Shown here piece after piece: positions 1-7,877 of a stretch of 22,632 bases of DNA. A model generated the notes under the pieces. It was not told where the DNA came from and did no database searches. It saw only the letters and a program-made list of their open reading frames with translations. Each line of letters opens with the position of its first letter. The stretch's first letter is position 1. Origin of the DNA: CAZJHX01 sp964545715 (lineage in GTDB: Bacteria > Myxococcota_A > UBA9042 > GCA-2863065); contig CAZJHX010000171.1 of NCBI GenBank assembly GCA_964545715.1, positions 1 to 22,632 on the forward strand. Reading direction: 5' to 3'. Both the position numbers and the translations under genes were made by a program.

Positions 1-63
1 GTGCGCGGGCGCGCGCCGGACCGCCGGAGGCCCCACCGCAGGGCCAAACCCCGCAGCGTGGAC

Positions 64-1047
64 TCACATCCTGGCGCCGCCCTCGCCGAGGCCGGCGCCG
101 GCGCCGACCCCCAGTCGTCGCCAGGACGTAGCGCACATCACCATGAAGCCGCCCACCATCAGCAGGCCCAGCGGGCGGATCCCCAGAAAGTGGCCCGCGA
201 CGACGCCGGCAGCGGCAGCGGAGGCCAGCGCGAATCGCCCGTTTGCGGGGCGTAAGAGCAGGTGCAACAGACCCAGCGACAGGGCCAGCGTCTCCATGTT
301 CTCGTTGAGCTGATAGACCGCCAGCCAACGCGACCCCATGAGGAACAGCAGCCCCACGACCGGTGGCGCCCACGTCGACCGAAGCGACCGCGCCGCCAGC
401 AGCATGCCAAACCCGAAGATCAGCAGATCGACGATGAACATCGCCGCCACCAGTCCGCCGAGCGACATCCACACGAACGGCTGCACCAGAAACGCCATGC
501 TGCCCGGTCGCTGCAGCTTCAGGACCGGACCCACGCCGTAGCCGTTGTCGCGCGGGTGATGGAAGAGGTTGGTCTGAACCCGGTCGACCGCCGGGTCCCA
601 AGACTGCACGCCGCCCCCGGTCCCATCCTCCATCAAGTACAGCGATGCGTGGTGCGGGCAGTGGAACCACACATAGTCTCCCTGCAGCATGTAGTACTGC
701 GTGGACAGCGCTGTCACCGCGCTCAAGACCAGCGCCCCGATCAGATAGCGCCTGGACCGCACCGGATCCAGCACCGGCTCCTGCGCATCGCACGGCAGCC
801 ACCGCCCCAGCGACCACCCGGCCAGCGTCCACAGTGTGGCGACCAGTGTGATGAGCACGGGGGTCTCCGGCACTCCAAACGCCACGCTGATCAGAAATGC
901 GGTGGGAGCGACCGAGACGATGCCCAGCAGCGCCGTGGTCAAGACGCGCTCCAACATCCCGACACCCGGCAACAGCCAGCGGGAGAGCATCAGGCCGGGC
1001 ACGCCCCAGACGGCCATCAGGGCGGCGAAGAGCAGCGCGGCAGTCAC
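64..1047 (-). CDS. Polytopic inner-membrane protein, possibly a truncated glycosyltransferase-like (GT39/GT-C type) protein
   Basis: 327 residues from a GTG start; the sequence begins directly with a hydrophobic segment (MTAALLFAALMAVWGVPGLM). I see about eight membrane segments: roughly residues 3-22, 33-58, 62-80, 100-117, 183-225, 232-247, 252-268 and 273-305. A long loop at about 118-180, rich in His, Trp and Asp (FHCPHH, FHHPRD), separates the first four from the rest. The topology, with large polar loops between helices, resembles GT-C or dolichyl-phosphate-mannose-type membrane enzymes, but no catalytic motif is definite, so function is not assigned. It starts 12 bases after the stop of the large repeat-protein gene and is probably co-transcribed. 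The last ~20 residues turn Gly/Ala-rich and stop abruptly with ATGTGA, and the protein is short for that class, so truncation or a frameshift just outside is possible. No clear Shine-Dalgarno precedes the GTG. Confidence 0.72.
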   Translation of the reverse strand: MTAALLFAALMAVWGVPGLMLSRWLLPGVGMLERVLTTALLGIVSVAPTAFLISVAFGVPETPVLITLVATLWTLAGWSLGRWLPCDAQEPVLDPVRSRRYLIGALVLSAVTALSTQYYMLQGDYVWFHCPHHASLYLMEDGTGGGVQSWDPAVDRVQTNLFHHPRDNGYGVGPVLKLQRPGSMAFLVQPFVWMSLGGLVAAMFIVDLLIFGFGMLLAARSLRSTWAPPVVGLLFLMGSRWLAVYQLNENMETLALSLGLLHLLLRPANGRFALASAAAAGVVAGHFLGIRPLGLLMVGGFMVMCATSWRRLGVGAGAGLGEGGARM

Positions 1048-1059
1048 AAAGTGTTTATA

Positions 1060-4000
1060 TCAGGGCTGCTTACCCAGTGTCAGCGCGCGGTTGCGAATCT
1101 CCAGGTTGCGCAGCTCGATGGCCTTGGCCTTCGTGGTGATGGTGCCGTCGGGCAGCACGACAAAGTCGGCGCCACTGACAGTGCTCTTGCCCGTCTTGAG
1201 GTCGCCGCTGCCCGTCTTGACCGCCGCCTGGTCCGCCACGATGCGGCTGGAGGACGCGTGCAGCCCTGTCTGGCCGCGCGACGTGATGTTCACCGCGTTG
1301 TCGCCTGCTTTCGTGCGCTGGCCCAGGGTCACCGAGCCGCTCTCGCCTGCGTCGATGAGGCCGGCGCTGAACGACGCATCGCCCGACAGCGTGTGGTTGT
1401 CGAAGTCGAACGGGTTGGGCGTGGCCTCGCCGGTGGACGGCTTGCGCATCGTATCCGCGACGGCGCCGCCGAGCGTGCCGACCGACGGCATACGGCTGGA
1501 GTCGATGCCCAGCTGCTTGTTGAAGTCGCGGCTGATGTTGCGGTCGCCCCAGCCCTTTACGTCGGCGCGCATCTTGTTCTTCTTGTCCAGATAGGCCCCG
1601 CGCACCGACGTCCAGACCGGACCGTCCAGCGGCTTGGAGAACGTCGCGCCCGTCTGGCCCTTGACGAAGCGGCCGTCCTGAATAGTGGCCTCGCCGCTGG
1701 CGATCGTGCCGCGCTCGACCTCGACCGGGCCCAGATCGCCGGCATGCATCGGCGCCGAGCCCGTGATGTGCGCGTCGTCCAGTCGCGCGGCGCCGGTCTC
1801 GATCAGGCGCGCCGTGTCGACCGCCGGTCCGCTGCCGCCGCCACCAGTCCCCGGCGTCACCTCGGTCATGGCGTTTGTCGCGCCCATCCGATCCGCCGTG
1901 ATCCGCGTCTGGTGCTTGCTGCTGAGCAGCGACGCGTTGTCCGCCGAGAACGCGCCGGCGTTGACGCGCGTACCGTCGCCCTTGTATCGCAGGCCGCCGC
2001 CGCTCAGACCCTTCACGTCGGCGCTGAGCAGATCGCTCGCGTACCCGCCGTTGAGCCGGTCGACGGCGACCGACGACATCTTCAGGGAGTCGCCCACCGC
2101 CACATCGCTGGCAGCGCCGCGTGCAACCGTCCCCGAGATGCTGTTGTCACCCACGCGCGCCCACGGCGACAGCAGGTTGGCGCTGCCCACGGTGGTCTGC
2201 GACGGCTTGTCCGACACCTTGTTGAGGCCCAGCCGGTGCGCGCCGTACGAGGAGCCGTCCGCCCCCAGATGAGCGTGTGCATCCGTGGATCGCACGGCGC
2301 CGATCGACGTCCGGCCGCCCAGCAACATGTTGTCGCCGCCCAACGTTCCGGCCTTGAGGTTCCAGTCGTCGCCCCTGGTCACGCTCGAAAGTCGCGTTCC
2401 GCTCAGGTTGTCCGCGCTCAGGTTGTCCCCGGCCGTCACCGAGTCCATGGTCGCGGTGTCCAGGCCCATCGTCATGGTGTCGCCGCCGAACTGCCCGGTG
2501 AAGCCCGTCGTGCGCAGCCCCTCGCTCTGGAGCGCGCCGCCAAACCCGACGTTTTTGCCCCCCACGGTTTGCGCCCCGACGTCCCAGACGCCGCCTTTGG
2601 CGCTGGTCGTGAGCCCGCCGATCGAGACCTTGTCGGCCGTCGCCACGTCGCCCAGCGCCGCCTCATCGATCGGCCGGCTGCCCGCGCCCAGGTTGGTGAT
2701 CTCCGCCGACTCGAGGCCCATCGTCGTCGTCTTGTCGTCAAAGCGCCCGGTGAATCCCTTCGTGTCGACGAGATCGGCGCCCACCCGCTGCGCCGCCAGC
2801 ACCTGCTCGCCTTGCAGCGTGCCGGCGTTGACGTCCCACGCCCCGTTTTTGGTCGTGGTGCCCACCCCGGTCGCGTCCAGCTGTTGCGCGGAGAAGTTGT
2901 CGCCGTATTTCGCGCCGCTCACGCCCAGCTTGCGCGCGCCCATGCTCAGCGCGTCGTTCTGATGCCTGAAGCTGAACCCCTGTGCGCTTGCGTTGTCCGC
3001 CGCCGCCGGACCCGACGTGATCTGGGACGCCGTGGCGGTCTTCACATCGCCGGTGAACTTCTCATCGTCGACCAGAACCGACGCCCCACCCGCGCGGATG
3101 GTTCCGACTTTCGTGTCGCTGCCCTTGTCGTGCAGCCCTTTCAGTACGCCGGTCTCAAAGCCGACACGCGACACGTCGCCCACCCGGCTGGCGTCCATCT
3201 TGCTGACGTCCGCGCTCGCGATGCCGATTCGGTCCTCGATCAGCGCGTCGGTCATGCGCGCCTTGTCCATCGTGGCGTGCAGGCCGGACGGGTCGAAGCG
3301 CGCAGAGCCGCCGTCGCCGGTGATCTCCGCCGCCTTGAAGCTCTCCGTTTTGACGCCCTTCATCGACGAGTGCCCCGCCGTCAGCGTGGACTGACCCGCA
3401 TGGCCGACCAGCCGCGCGTCGCGCGTGTGCATCTCGTCCAGGTCGATGTAGGTGTGGTCCAGGCCGTATCCGGGGCCCTCTTTGGCTGAGGCGTCGAACC
3501 AGGAGCGCCCCTGGTCCAGGGACCCGGTCGCCGCGCCGCCCTTTATCGAGGTCCGCGCTATCTTGGCGCCCGGCGTCGTGATGTCGTTGACCGCCAGGTC
3601 GTCGACGCCCAGGTCCCAGTCGACTTTCGGGAAGTCGAGCGGCTCGCTGTCCAGCTCCTCGGGCAGCGGGTGATAGCCGGCGCCGTCCACCGTCATCTTG
3701 TCCATGAACAAGCCCAGCTTGTGCGCTCGCCCGTCCTTGCCCTGCTCAGCCGCGATGGTGGCGTTGGTGATCTCGCCTTTGCCGATGTCGACCCAGCCGG
3801 CGTCCACTCCGCTGGCCTTGGCCGTCCCGATCTCGACCTGCGTGCTGCCCCGGTTGACGTCCACCTGGCCACCCACGTTGCTCAGCGACGCGCTGGCCAC
3901 GCCCGCCCGCGGGGCCCTGTAGTTGGTCAGCCCGACGTTCTCAACGCCGACCGTCGCGTGCAGGTTGTCGGCTTTGTCGTCGAGCAGCGGCATCCCGCCA

Positions 4001-5169
4001 CCCGTGTTTGTCAGATCGATGTCCGCGCCCAGCAGCTCGGCGGTCTCCACGCTGCGAGACCCGTGCGAAACGCCCTGAGCCCGCAGCGCCCCGGCGTCCA
4101 GGTGCGCCGTTTCGGCCTTGCCGTCCACGTCGGCTTTCAGGTCCAGCGCATCCGCCTGGTCGATCGCGACACCACGCGCCATCAGTCCGTGCATCACCGC
4201 TGACTCCAGCGCCACCGATCCGCTGCTGATGTCGCCGCCTTTGTCGGTGCTCAGCGCGCCCGAGAAGTTGTCGAGGTTGAGAGACTCGAACGACACCGGC
4301 CCGCCCTTGCCCGTCCACGAGACGTCCTTGGCGGTCGCATGCGACATGTTGACCAGCGCGGTCGTGTCCTTCGTGCCGCCACCGATCTTGTAGCCGAAGA
4401 CGCTGAAGTCGCCGCCCAGGAACGGCAGCCCACCGCCGTAGTTGGACATGGAGATGCTCACGCTGTGCAGCGCGATCTCGCCGGTCGTCAGCTTTGCGCT
4501 GCTGATGCCGGTGAGCACCAGCGCGCCCGTGCTTACGCTCAGGTTCCGCGTGTTTGTGTTCAGCACGATGGTGACTTTGTTGCTGGCCGCCGCGCGATCG
4601 AGCTGCAGCTGGGCTTTGACGCTGGCCGGCATGATGTCCATGACCTCGTCCAGGTCGGTCACCACCGTCAGCACGCCCTTGTTCCAGCTGAACTTGACCG
4701 AGGCGATCGCCTCCCACGCCTCCCGGCCCGCGTCCACGGTGTCTTCCACCGCATCCACAACCGTGTCGACGGCCTGGGTCGCCTTCTTCTTGGTCCACTT
4801 GGCCGCCTTGACGACGCCTTTCTTGGCGGTGGTGGCCTTCTCGCCGACCCACTCGGCCGTGTCGTCGTAGGTCTCGCCCGCCCACTCGACCGTGTCGTCT
4901 ACCGTCTCATCGACCCACTCGGCCGTGTCGTCGTACGTCTCGCCGACCCACTCGGCCGTGTCGTCGTAGGTCTCGCCGACCCACTCGGCCGTGTCGTCGT
5001 ACGTCTCGCCGGCCCACTTGGCGGTGCCGACCGCGGCGTCTACGGTGGCGTCCTTGGCGGCCACGGCCTTGTCGGAGACCCAGTCCGCCGCGTCGCCGGC
5101 CCAGCCGAACCAGCCGCTGTCTTCCTCTTTGCGTGGGCTGAGCGCGGCCTGTCCGGCGCTGGCGCTCAT
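1060..5169 (-). CDS. Very large cysteine-free modular repeat protein of unknown function
   Basis: 1,369 residues from ATG at 5169. The frame stays open to a GTG at 5280 (1,406 residues), but those 37 codons have much weaker GC3 (codons such as AAA, GTA, AGA just before the ATG), so I favour the ATG. There is no signal peptide or membrane helix. Order: an acidic Trp-rich N-terminus (DSGWFGWAGDAADW); five 11-residue repeats of the type ETYDDTAEWVG, probably amphipathic helix; a Lys/Ala-rich helical stretch; then over 1,000 residues of short beta-like strands rich in Gly, Asp, Ser, Thr. At least three longer modules of ~75-85 residues lie at about 2280-2985, sharing FTGxF, TMGL, GxWDV and AGTLxG patterns. 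I found no cysteine in the whole protein. I recognise no named family. The layout recalls secreted repeat proteins or AsmA/TamB-like beta folds, but that is inference. The membrane protein at 64-1047 follows 12 bases downstream. Confidence 0.85.
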   Translation of the reverse strand: MSASAGQAALSPRKEEDSGWFGWAGDAADWVSDKAVAAKDATVDAAVGTAKWAGETYDDTAEWVGETYDDTAEWVGETYDDTAEWVDETVDDTVEWAGETYDDTAEWVGEKATTAKKGVVKAAKWTKKKATQAVDTVVDAVEDTVDAGREAWEAIASVKFSWNKGVLTVVTDLDEVMDIMPASVKAQLQLDRAAASNKVTIVLNTNTRNLSVSTGALVLTGISSAKLTTGEIALHSVSISMSNYGGGLPFLGGDFSVFGYKIGGGTKDTTALVNMSHATAKDVSWTGKGGPVSFESLNLDNFSGALSTDKGGDISSGSVALESAVMHGLMARGVAIDQADALDLKADVDGKAETAHLDAGALRAQGVSHGSRSVETAELLGADIDLTNTGGGMPLLDDKADNLHATVGVENVGLTNYRAPRAGVASASLSNVGGQVDVNRGSTQVEIGTAKASGVDAGWVDIGKGEITNATIAAEQGKDGRAHKLGLFMDKMTVDGAGYHPLPEELDSEPLDFPKVDWDLGVDDLAVNDITTPGAKIARTSIKGGAATGSLDQGRSWFDASAKEGPGYGLDHTYIDLDEMHTRDARLVGHAGQSTLTAGHSSMKGVKTESFKAAEITGDGGSARFDPSGLHATMDKARMTDALIEDRIGIASADVSKMDASRVGDVSRVGFETGVLKGLHDKGSDTKVGTIRAGGASVLVDDEKFTGDVKTATASQITSGPAAADNASAQGFSFRHQNDALSMGARKLGVSGAKYGDNFSAQQLDATGVGTTTKNGAWDVNAGTLQGEQVLAAQRVGADLVDTKGFTGRFDDKTTTMGLESAEITNLGAGSRPIDEAALGDVATADKVSIGGLTTSAKGGVWDVGAQTVGGKNVGFGGALQSEGLRTTGFTGQFGGDTMTMGLDTATMDSVTAGDNLSADNLSGTRLSSVTRGDDWNLKAGTLGGDNMLLGGRTSIGAVRSTDAHAHLGADGSSYGAHRLGLNKVSDKPSQTTVGSANLLSPWARVGDNSISGTVARGAASDVAVGDSLKMSSVAVDRLNGGYASDLLSADVKGLSGGGLRYKGDGTRVNAGAFSADNASLLSSKHQTRITADRMGATNAMTEVTPGTGGGGSGPAVDTARLIETGAARLDDAHITGSAPMHAGDLGPVEVERGTIASGEATIQDGRFVKGQTGATFSKPLDGPVWTSVRGAYLDKKNKMRADVKGWGDRNISRDFNKQLGIDSSRMPSVGTLGGAVADTMRKPSTGEATPNPFDFDNHTLSGDASFSAGLIDAGESGSVTLGQRTKAGDNAVNITSRGQTGLHASSSRIVADQAAVKTGSGDLKTGKSTVSGADFVVLPDGTITTKAKAIELRNLEIRNRALTLGKQP
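4841..5005 (-). repeat. Five in-frame 33-bp tandem repeats
   Basis: Units at 4841-4873, 4874-4906, 4907-4939, 4940-4972 and 4973-5005, with a decayed sixth to 5038. The outer units differ by only a base or two; the second has the most changes. Each encodes an 11-residue unit with a Glu-Thr-Tyr-Asp-Asp-Thr-Ala-Glu-Trp-Val-Gly pattern (variants: WVDETVDDTVEWAG). An 11-residue period fits a hendecad amphipathic helix with Trp, Val and Tyr on one face and acidic residues on the other. Near-identity of DNA units suggests recent duplication or ongoing homogenisation, so copy number may vary between strains. Confidence 0.9.
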
Positions 5170-5480
5170 GGTTCTTACTTTTCGGCGTGCTGCGGCCGCA
5201 CTGGGGCGTCGAGACGACGTGCGTTTGCCCGTCGAACCTGACGTGTTGGCGTCCTGCCGCTGCACCTGATCGTAATCCACCGCTGATCTACGGCAGCAAG
5301 ACTCGTGCCGCGCTGCAGCGGTTTTGCTGGACTAAAGCAGTCTTCGCTTTTTATTCCGACGGGGCGAAAAAAGGCGCTTTTCAGCCCGGGTCTGATGAAC
5401 CCACGGGGTTTCGCGACCCCACATGATCCGGCTCATTTTTCCCCACCCCGTAATCGCGATGGCGGCCATAGTCAGCGTCA
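5170..5480. other. 311-bp gap without a convincing gene
   Basis: This lies between the start of the repeat-protein gene and the end of the BKACE gene, both on the minus strand. It must carry the leader or promoter of the repeat-protein gene and the 3' end of the upstream operon. I see locally AT-richer tracts (5341-5353 and 5364-5380), an inverted repeat AAAAG-GCG-CTTTT at about 5367-5379, and a hairpin GGGGT-(6)-ACCCC at 5405-5420. On the minus strand the hairpin is not followed directly by a T-run, so I do not call it an intrinsic terminator. No -35/-10 pair stands out. Short open frames here lack coding character. Confidence 0.6.
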
Positions 5481-6311
5481 TCACGCCGCGGCGAGCCCCA
5501 GCAGCTGTCGGGCCTCTGCGGGCGTTGCGGGGTGGCGGTCATACTCGGCCGTCAGCGCCGCCAGTCGCCCTACCAGCTCCGCATTGCTGGCCGCCAGTCG
5601 CGAGCGGTCCCAGCGGATGTTGTCCTCCAGCCCGGTGCGCACGTGGCCGCCCAGCTCCAGGGCCCAGTGGTTGACCTCGAGCTGGTGTCGTCCCAGCCCG
5701 GCCGCAGTCCAGGTGCCGGCCTCAAAGACGTCCCGATACTCCTCGATCAAAAACTCCAGCACACGACGCCGCGCCGGCAGCGCATTTTTGATGCCCAGCA
5801 CAAACTGAACGTGGGGCGACGGACCCAGCAGTCCACGGTTCTGCAGCGCCTTGGCGTTGTAGAGCATGGCCAGATCGAAGATCTCCACTTCGGGCTTGAT
5901 CTTGTGCTCTTTCATGGCGTTGACCAGCCCGTCGATCAGGTCCGGTGCGTTGGCGTAGATCGATGTCGGGAAGTTGACCGAGCCCGTCGCCAGCGAACCC
6001 ATGTCCGGCTTCAGCGGCAGCGCCGCACCCCGCTCGTCGTGGCTGCGTCCGCGCCCGCCCGTCGAGAACTGAATTATCATGGCCGGGCAGTGCTTTCGGA
6101 CGCCCTCCATCACCTCGCCGAAGAGGTCTCTGTCGGACGACGGCGCCTCGTTTTCGTCCCGCACGTGAATGTGCACGAGCGCCGCTCCTGCCTCAAAGGC
6201 GGCGTGGGTGGACTCGATCTGCTCAGAAGGCGTCACCGGCACAGCAGGGTTGTCCGCTTTGCGAGGCACGGACCCGGTGATCGCGACGCTGATAATGGCT
6301 GGTGTTGTCAC
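5481..6311 (-). CDS. BKACE family (DUF849) beta-keto acid cleavage enzyme
   Basis: 276 residues. Family members are Zn-dependent enzymes that condense a beta-keto acid with acetyl-CoA, giving a CoA ester and acetoacetate; the founding member is 3-keto-5-aminohexanoate cleavage enzyme (Kce) of lysine fermentation. The TIM-barrel signatures are clear: ITGSVPRK at the first strand, LVHIHVRD (His47 and His49, the usual Zn pair), IIQFSTGG at about 80, NFPTSIYAN at 113-121 and TGLEDNIR at 227-233 with Glu229, matching the third Zn ligand of Kce. Length is typical of the family. The frame is open to 6641, but residues before the GTG at 6311 are non-homologous and overlap the upstream gene; homology starts at VTTPAIISVAITG, so GTG is chosen. 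The actual keto-acid substrate cannot be read from sequence. Last gene of the operon, 46 bases after the SGNH gene; TACACT eight bases before the GTG could give it its own leaderless transcript. Confidence 0.93.
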   Translation of the reverse strand: MTTPAIISVAITGSVPRKADNPAVPVTPSEQIESTHAAFEAGAALVHIHVRDENEAPSSDRDLFGEVMEGVRKHCPAMIIQFSTGGRGRSHDERGAALPLKPDMGSLATGSVNFPTSIYANAPDLIDGLVNAMKEHKIKPEVEIFDLAMLYNAKALQNRGLLGPSPHVQFVLGIKNALPARRRVLEFLIEEYRDVFEAGTWTAAGLGRHQLEVNHWALELGGHVRTGLEDNIRWDRSRLAASNAELVGRLAALTAEYDRHPATPAEARQLLGLAAA

Positions 6312-6357
6312 GGTCGCGGAGTGTATCGCACCGCGGTCGTCCCGGCATGGAGCCAGG

Positions 6358-7686
6358 TCACTTCCGAGGCCGCAATCCTGCCAGCCGCCGCTGCACCCAA
6401 TCCGCGTACAGCTGGTGGCCACCCTCGTTGAAGTGATGGTTTTCGGCAGGTAGGTAAACGCTGTCGTAGCCGCCCGACCGCAGCGCCCCGGCCAGCGTGG
6501 AGCGCGCGTCGAACACGTCGATTCCGAGCTTGGCGGCGACAGCGCGAATCGCCCTTGCGCGAGCCAGACCGCCACGGGTGTCCTCGGAGGAGTCGATGAG
6601 CTCGCGGTCGGCCGGCAGGATGAACAGGACATAGCGCGCACCGTGGGCCGTGGTCTCGGCGTGCAGCGCCGTGATGATGGCCTCCAGCTTCGCCGCCGTC
6701 GCGGTGAAGTCGGCCATGCTCAGGTCGAGATCGATGCGCGCCGAGCTGATGTTCACGCCGAGAATCGACGTCATGCGGCACACGTGCCTGGCCAGCCACG
6801 AGAACGACGTGGCGACCCGAACAGCGTACGGGGCGGGGCTGGTCGCCAGCAGCTCCACGAAGCCCATGCCGTACTGCGGCTCGGGACAGCGCGCCGTGGG
6901 AGGAGACACCGAGAAGTCCAGGATGGGGCCACCCGCGCAGCAATAGTAGCTTTGGTCGATCTCCTCGAAGTCGTTGCCCAGGTACACGTGATGGGCCACC
7001 AGATCGACCTGCTGCTGCTCCATCCATCGTCGCGTCAGCAGCAGGTGGTAGTCGGGTCCCGTCGACGAGACCCCCGCGTTGATGTGGTGCGCGGCGGAGT
7101 CCGTCTGGTCCAGCAGCTGAGGGAATGGCCGCTCGACATCGATGCCGTGCACCATCGAGTCGCCGATGTGCAGCACCCTCGGCTGGCCTCCGGAGTCCCG
7201 CTCGGCGCGGTTCGCCACATACCCCTTGTAGAGGTCGGGGTACAGCGCCTCACATCGCCAGGGCCGTCCCGTTGCGAGCGCCAGGGCCGGTCCCTTCGGC
7301 CCGACTCGCCGCTCATCGAAGACCAGGCGCGCCTCGGTGGCTTCCGGGTATGTCGGGGGTTCGGTCAGCGCGACCCGAACGAAGGCCTCTACCACCAGCA
7401 GGGAGATCACGGTGGCCACGACGGCGACGCCGACGTTGGCGCGGCTGGGGCGCGCAAGGCCCAGCGCCGCGCCGACAACGAACAGCGTCCCGCCCGCCAC
7501 GACGTCCCACGTGCCCACATGCGGTAGCGTCGTCCCCAGCAACCACACAAGCTCGGCGGGCCCGGCGATCATGACAAGCACCAACACCCGGTACAGCGTT
7601 TGGCGGTGTCGCAGGCGGCCGGCGCCCAGCCCGCAGAGCGCCCCCAGCGCGGTTGGACCGAGCACCAGGACCGCGGAGATCAGCAC
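6358..7686 (-). CDS. Membrane-anchored SGNH/GDSL-type hydrolase
   Basis: 442 residues from GTG. Residues 1-105 hold about four hydrophobic segments (2-22, 31-50, 62-79, 85-105), followed by an SGNH fold that probably faces the periplasm. Block I is VLHIGDSMVHG with the nucleophile Ser177; the block II Gly is near INAGVSS (about 205); block III is VYLGNDF with Asn238; block V is ENHHFNEGGH, giving His418. The acid usually three residues before that His is Glu415 instead of Asp, a conservative change. Such enzymes are esterases or acyl/acetyl hydrolases acting on lipids or polysaccharides; the substrate is unknown. The start lies two bases after the stop of the small lipoprotein gene, indicating an operon. 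Start codon GTG is supported by the hydrophobic N-terminus and this spacing. Confidence 0.86.
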   Translation of the reverse strand: MLISAVLVLGPTALGALCGLGAGRLRHRQTLYRVLVLVMIAGPAELVWLLGTTLPHVGTWDVVAGGTLFVVGAALGLARPSRANVGVAVVATVISLLVVEAFVRVALTEPPTYPEATEARLVFDERRVGPKGPALALATGRPWRCEALYPDLYKGYVANRAERDSGGQPRVLHIGDSMVHGIDVERPFPQLLDQTDSAAHHINAGVSSTGPDYHLLLTRRWMEQQQVDLVAHHVYLGNDFEEIDQSYYCCAGGPILDFSVSPPTARCPEPQYGMGFVELLATSPAPYAVRVATSFSWLARHVCRMTSILGVNISSARIDLDLSMADFTATAAKLEAIITALHAETTAHGARYVLFILPADRELIDSSEDTRGGLARARAIRAVAAKLGIDVFDARSTLAGALRSGGYDSVYLPAENHHFNEGGHQLYADWVQRRLAGLRPRK

Positions 7687-7688
7687 GC

Positions 7689-7877
7689 TCAGAAGCAGGG
7701 CGTAGCCTCCCGTTCGAAAGCGCCTACGTCTGCGGCGTCACCCGCGGGCCGGCAGCTCAAGTCGAAGTCCAGAAACACCGTCGGCGCCTGCGCGCCCTGC
7801 GCCGACTCGGCGGGCACAAAAGCGGGGATATCGATGCAGCCCACGACCAGAGGGACTGTCAGCAGCGCTACACGCAT
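7689..7877 (-). CDS. Small (62-aa) lipoprotein of unknown function
   Basis: The protein begins MRVALLTVPLVVGC, a short signal peptide with a lipobox (LVVG then Cys14), followed by a ~48-residue mature part with two further cysteines (SCRP and TPCF near the end) that could form one disulfide. Its ATG shares one base with the TAA stop of the PEGA-domain gene (TAATG), a classic translational-coupling junction, and its TGA lies two bases before the GTG of the SGNH gene. A longer frame through 9032 exists but runs antiphase through the PEGA gene and is not real; only the part from 7877 has lipoprotein features. No family recognised. The operon context suggests an envelope role beside the PEGA and SGNH proteins. 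Confidence 0.75.
   Translation of the reverse strand: MRVALLTVPLVVGCIDIPAFVPAESAQGAQAPTVFLDFDLSCRPAGDAADVGAFEREATPCF

Noticed and set aside
262..3489. Very long plus-strand open frame (1,075 codons) opposite the repeat-protein gene
   Set aside because: It is antisense to the repeat gene and rich in His, Arg, Gln and Ala with no domain. It arises because stop codons are rare in high-GC antiphase frames.
4841..5005. 33-bp repeats as a CRISPR array
   Set aside because: Units are directly adjacent with no spacers and stay in frame in a coding gene.
4339..5241. Plus-strand frame with repeated RVVV/VGLADPLG units
   Set aside because: Reverse complement of the 33-bp repeats; shadow of the minus-strand gene.
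5405..5420. GGGGT/ACCCC hairpin as an intrinsic terminator
   Set aside because: Five-pair stem with no T-run directly after it on the minus strand.
6312..6641. 110-codon N-terminal extension of the BKACE frame
   Set aside because: It overlaps the SGNH gene in another frame, has Ser/Thr/Arg-rich random composition, and homology begins at the GTG at 6311.
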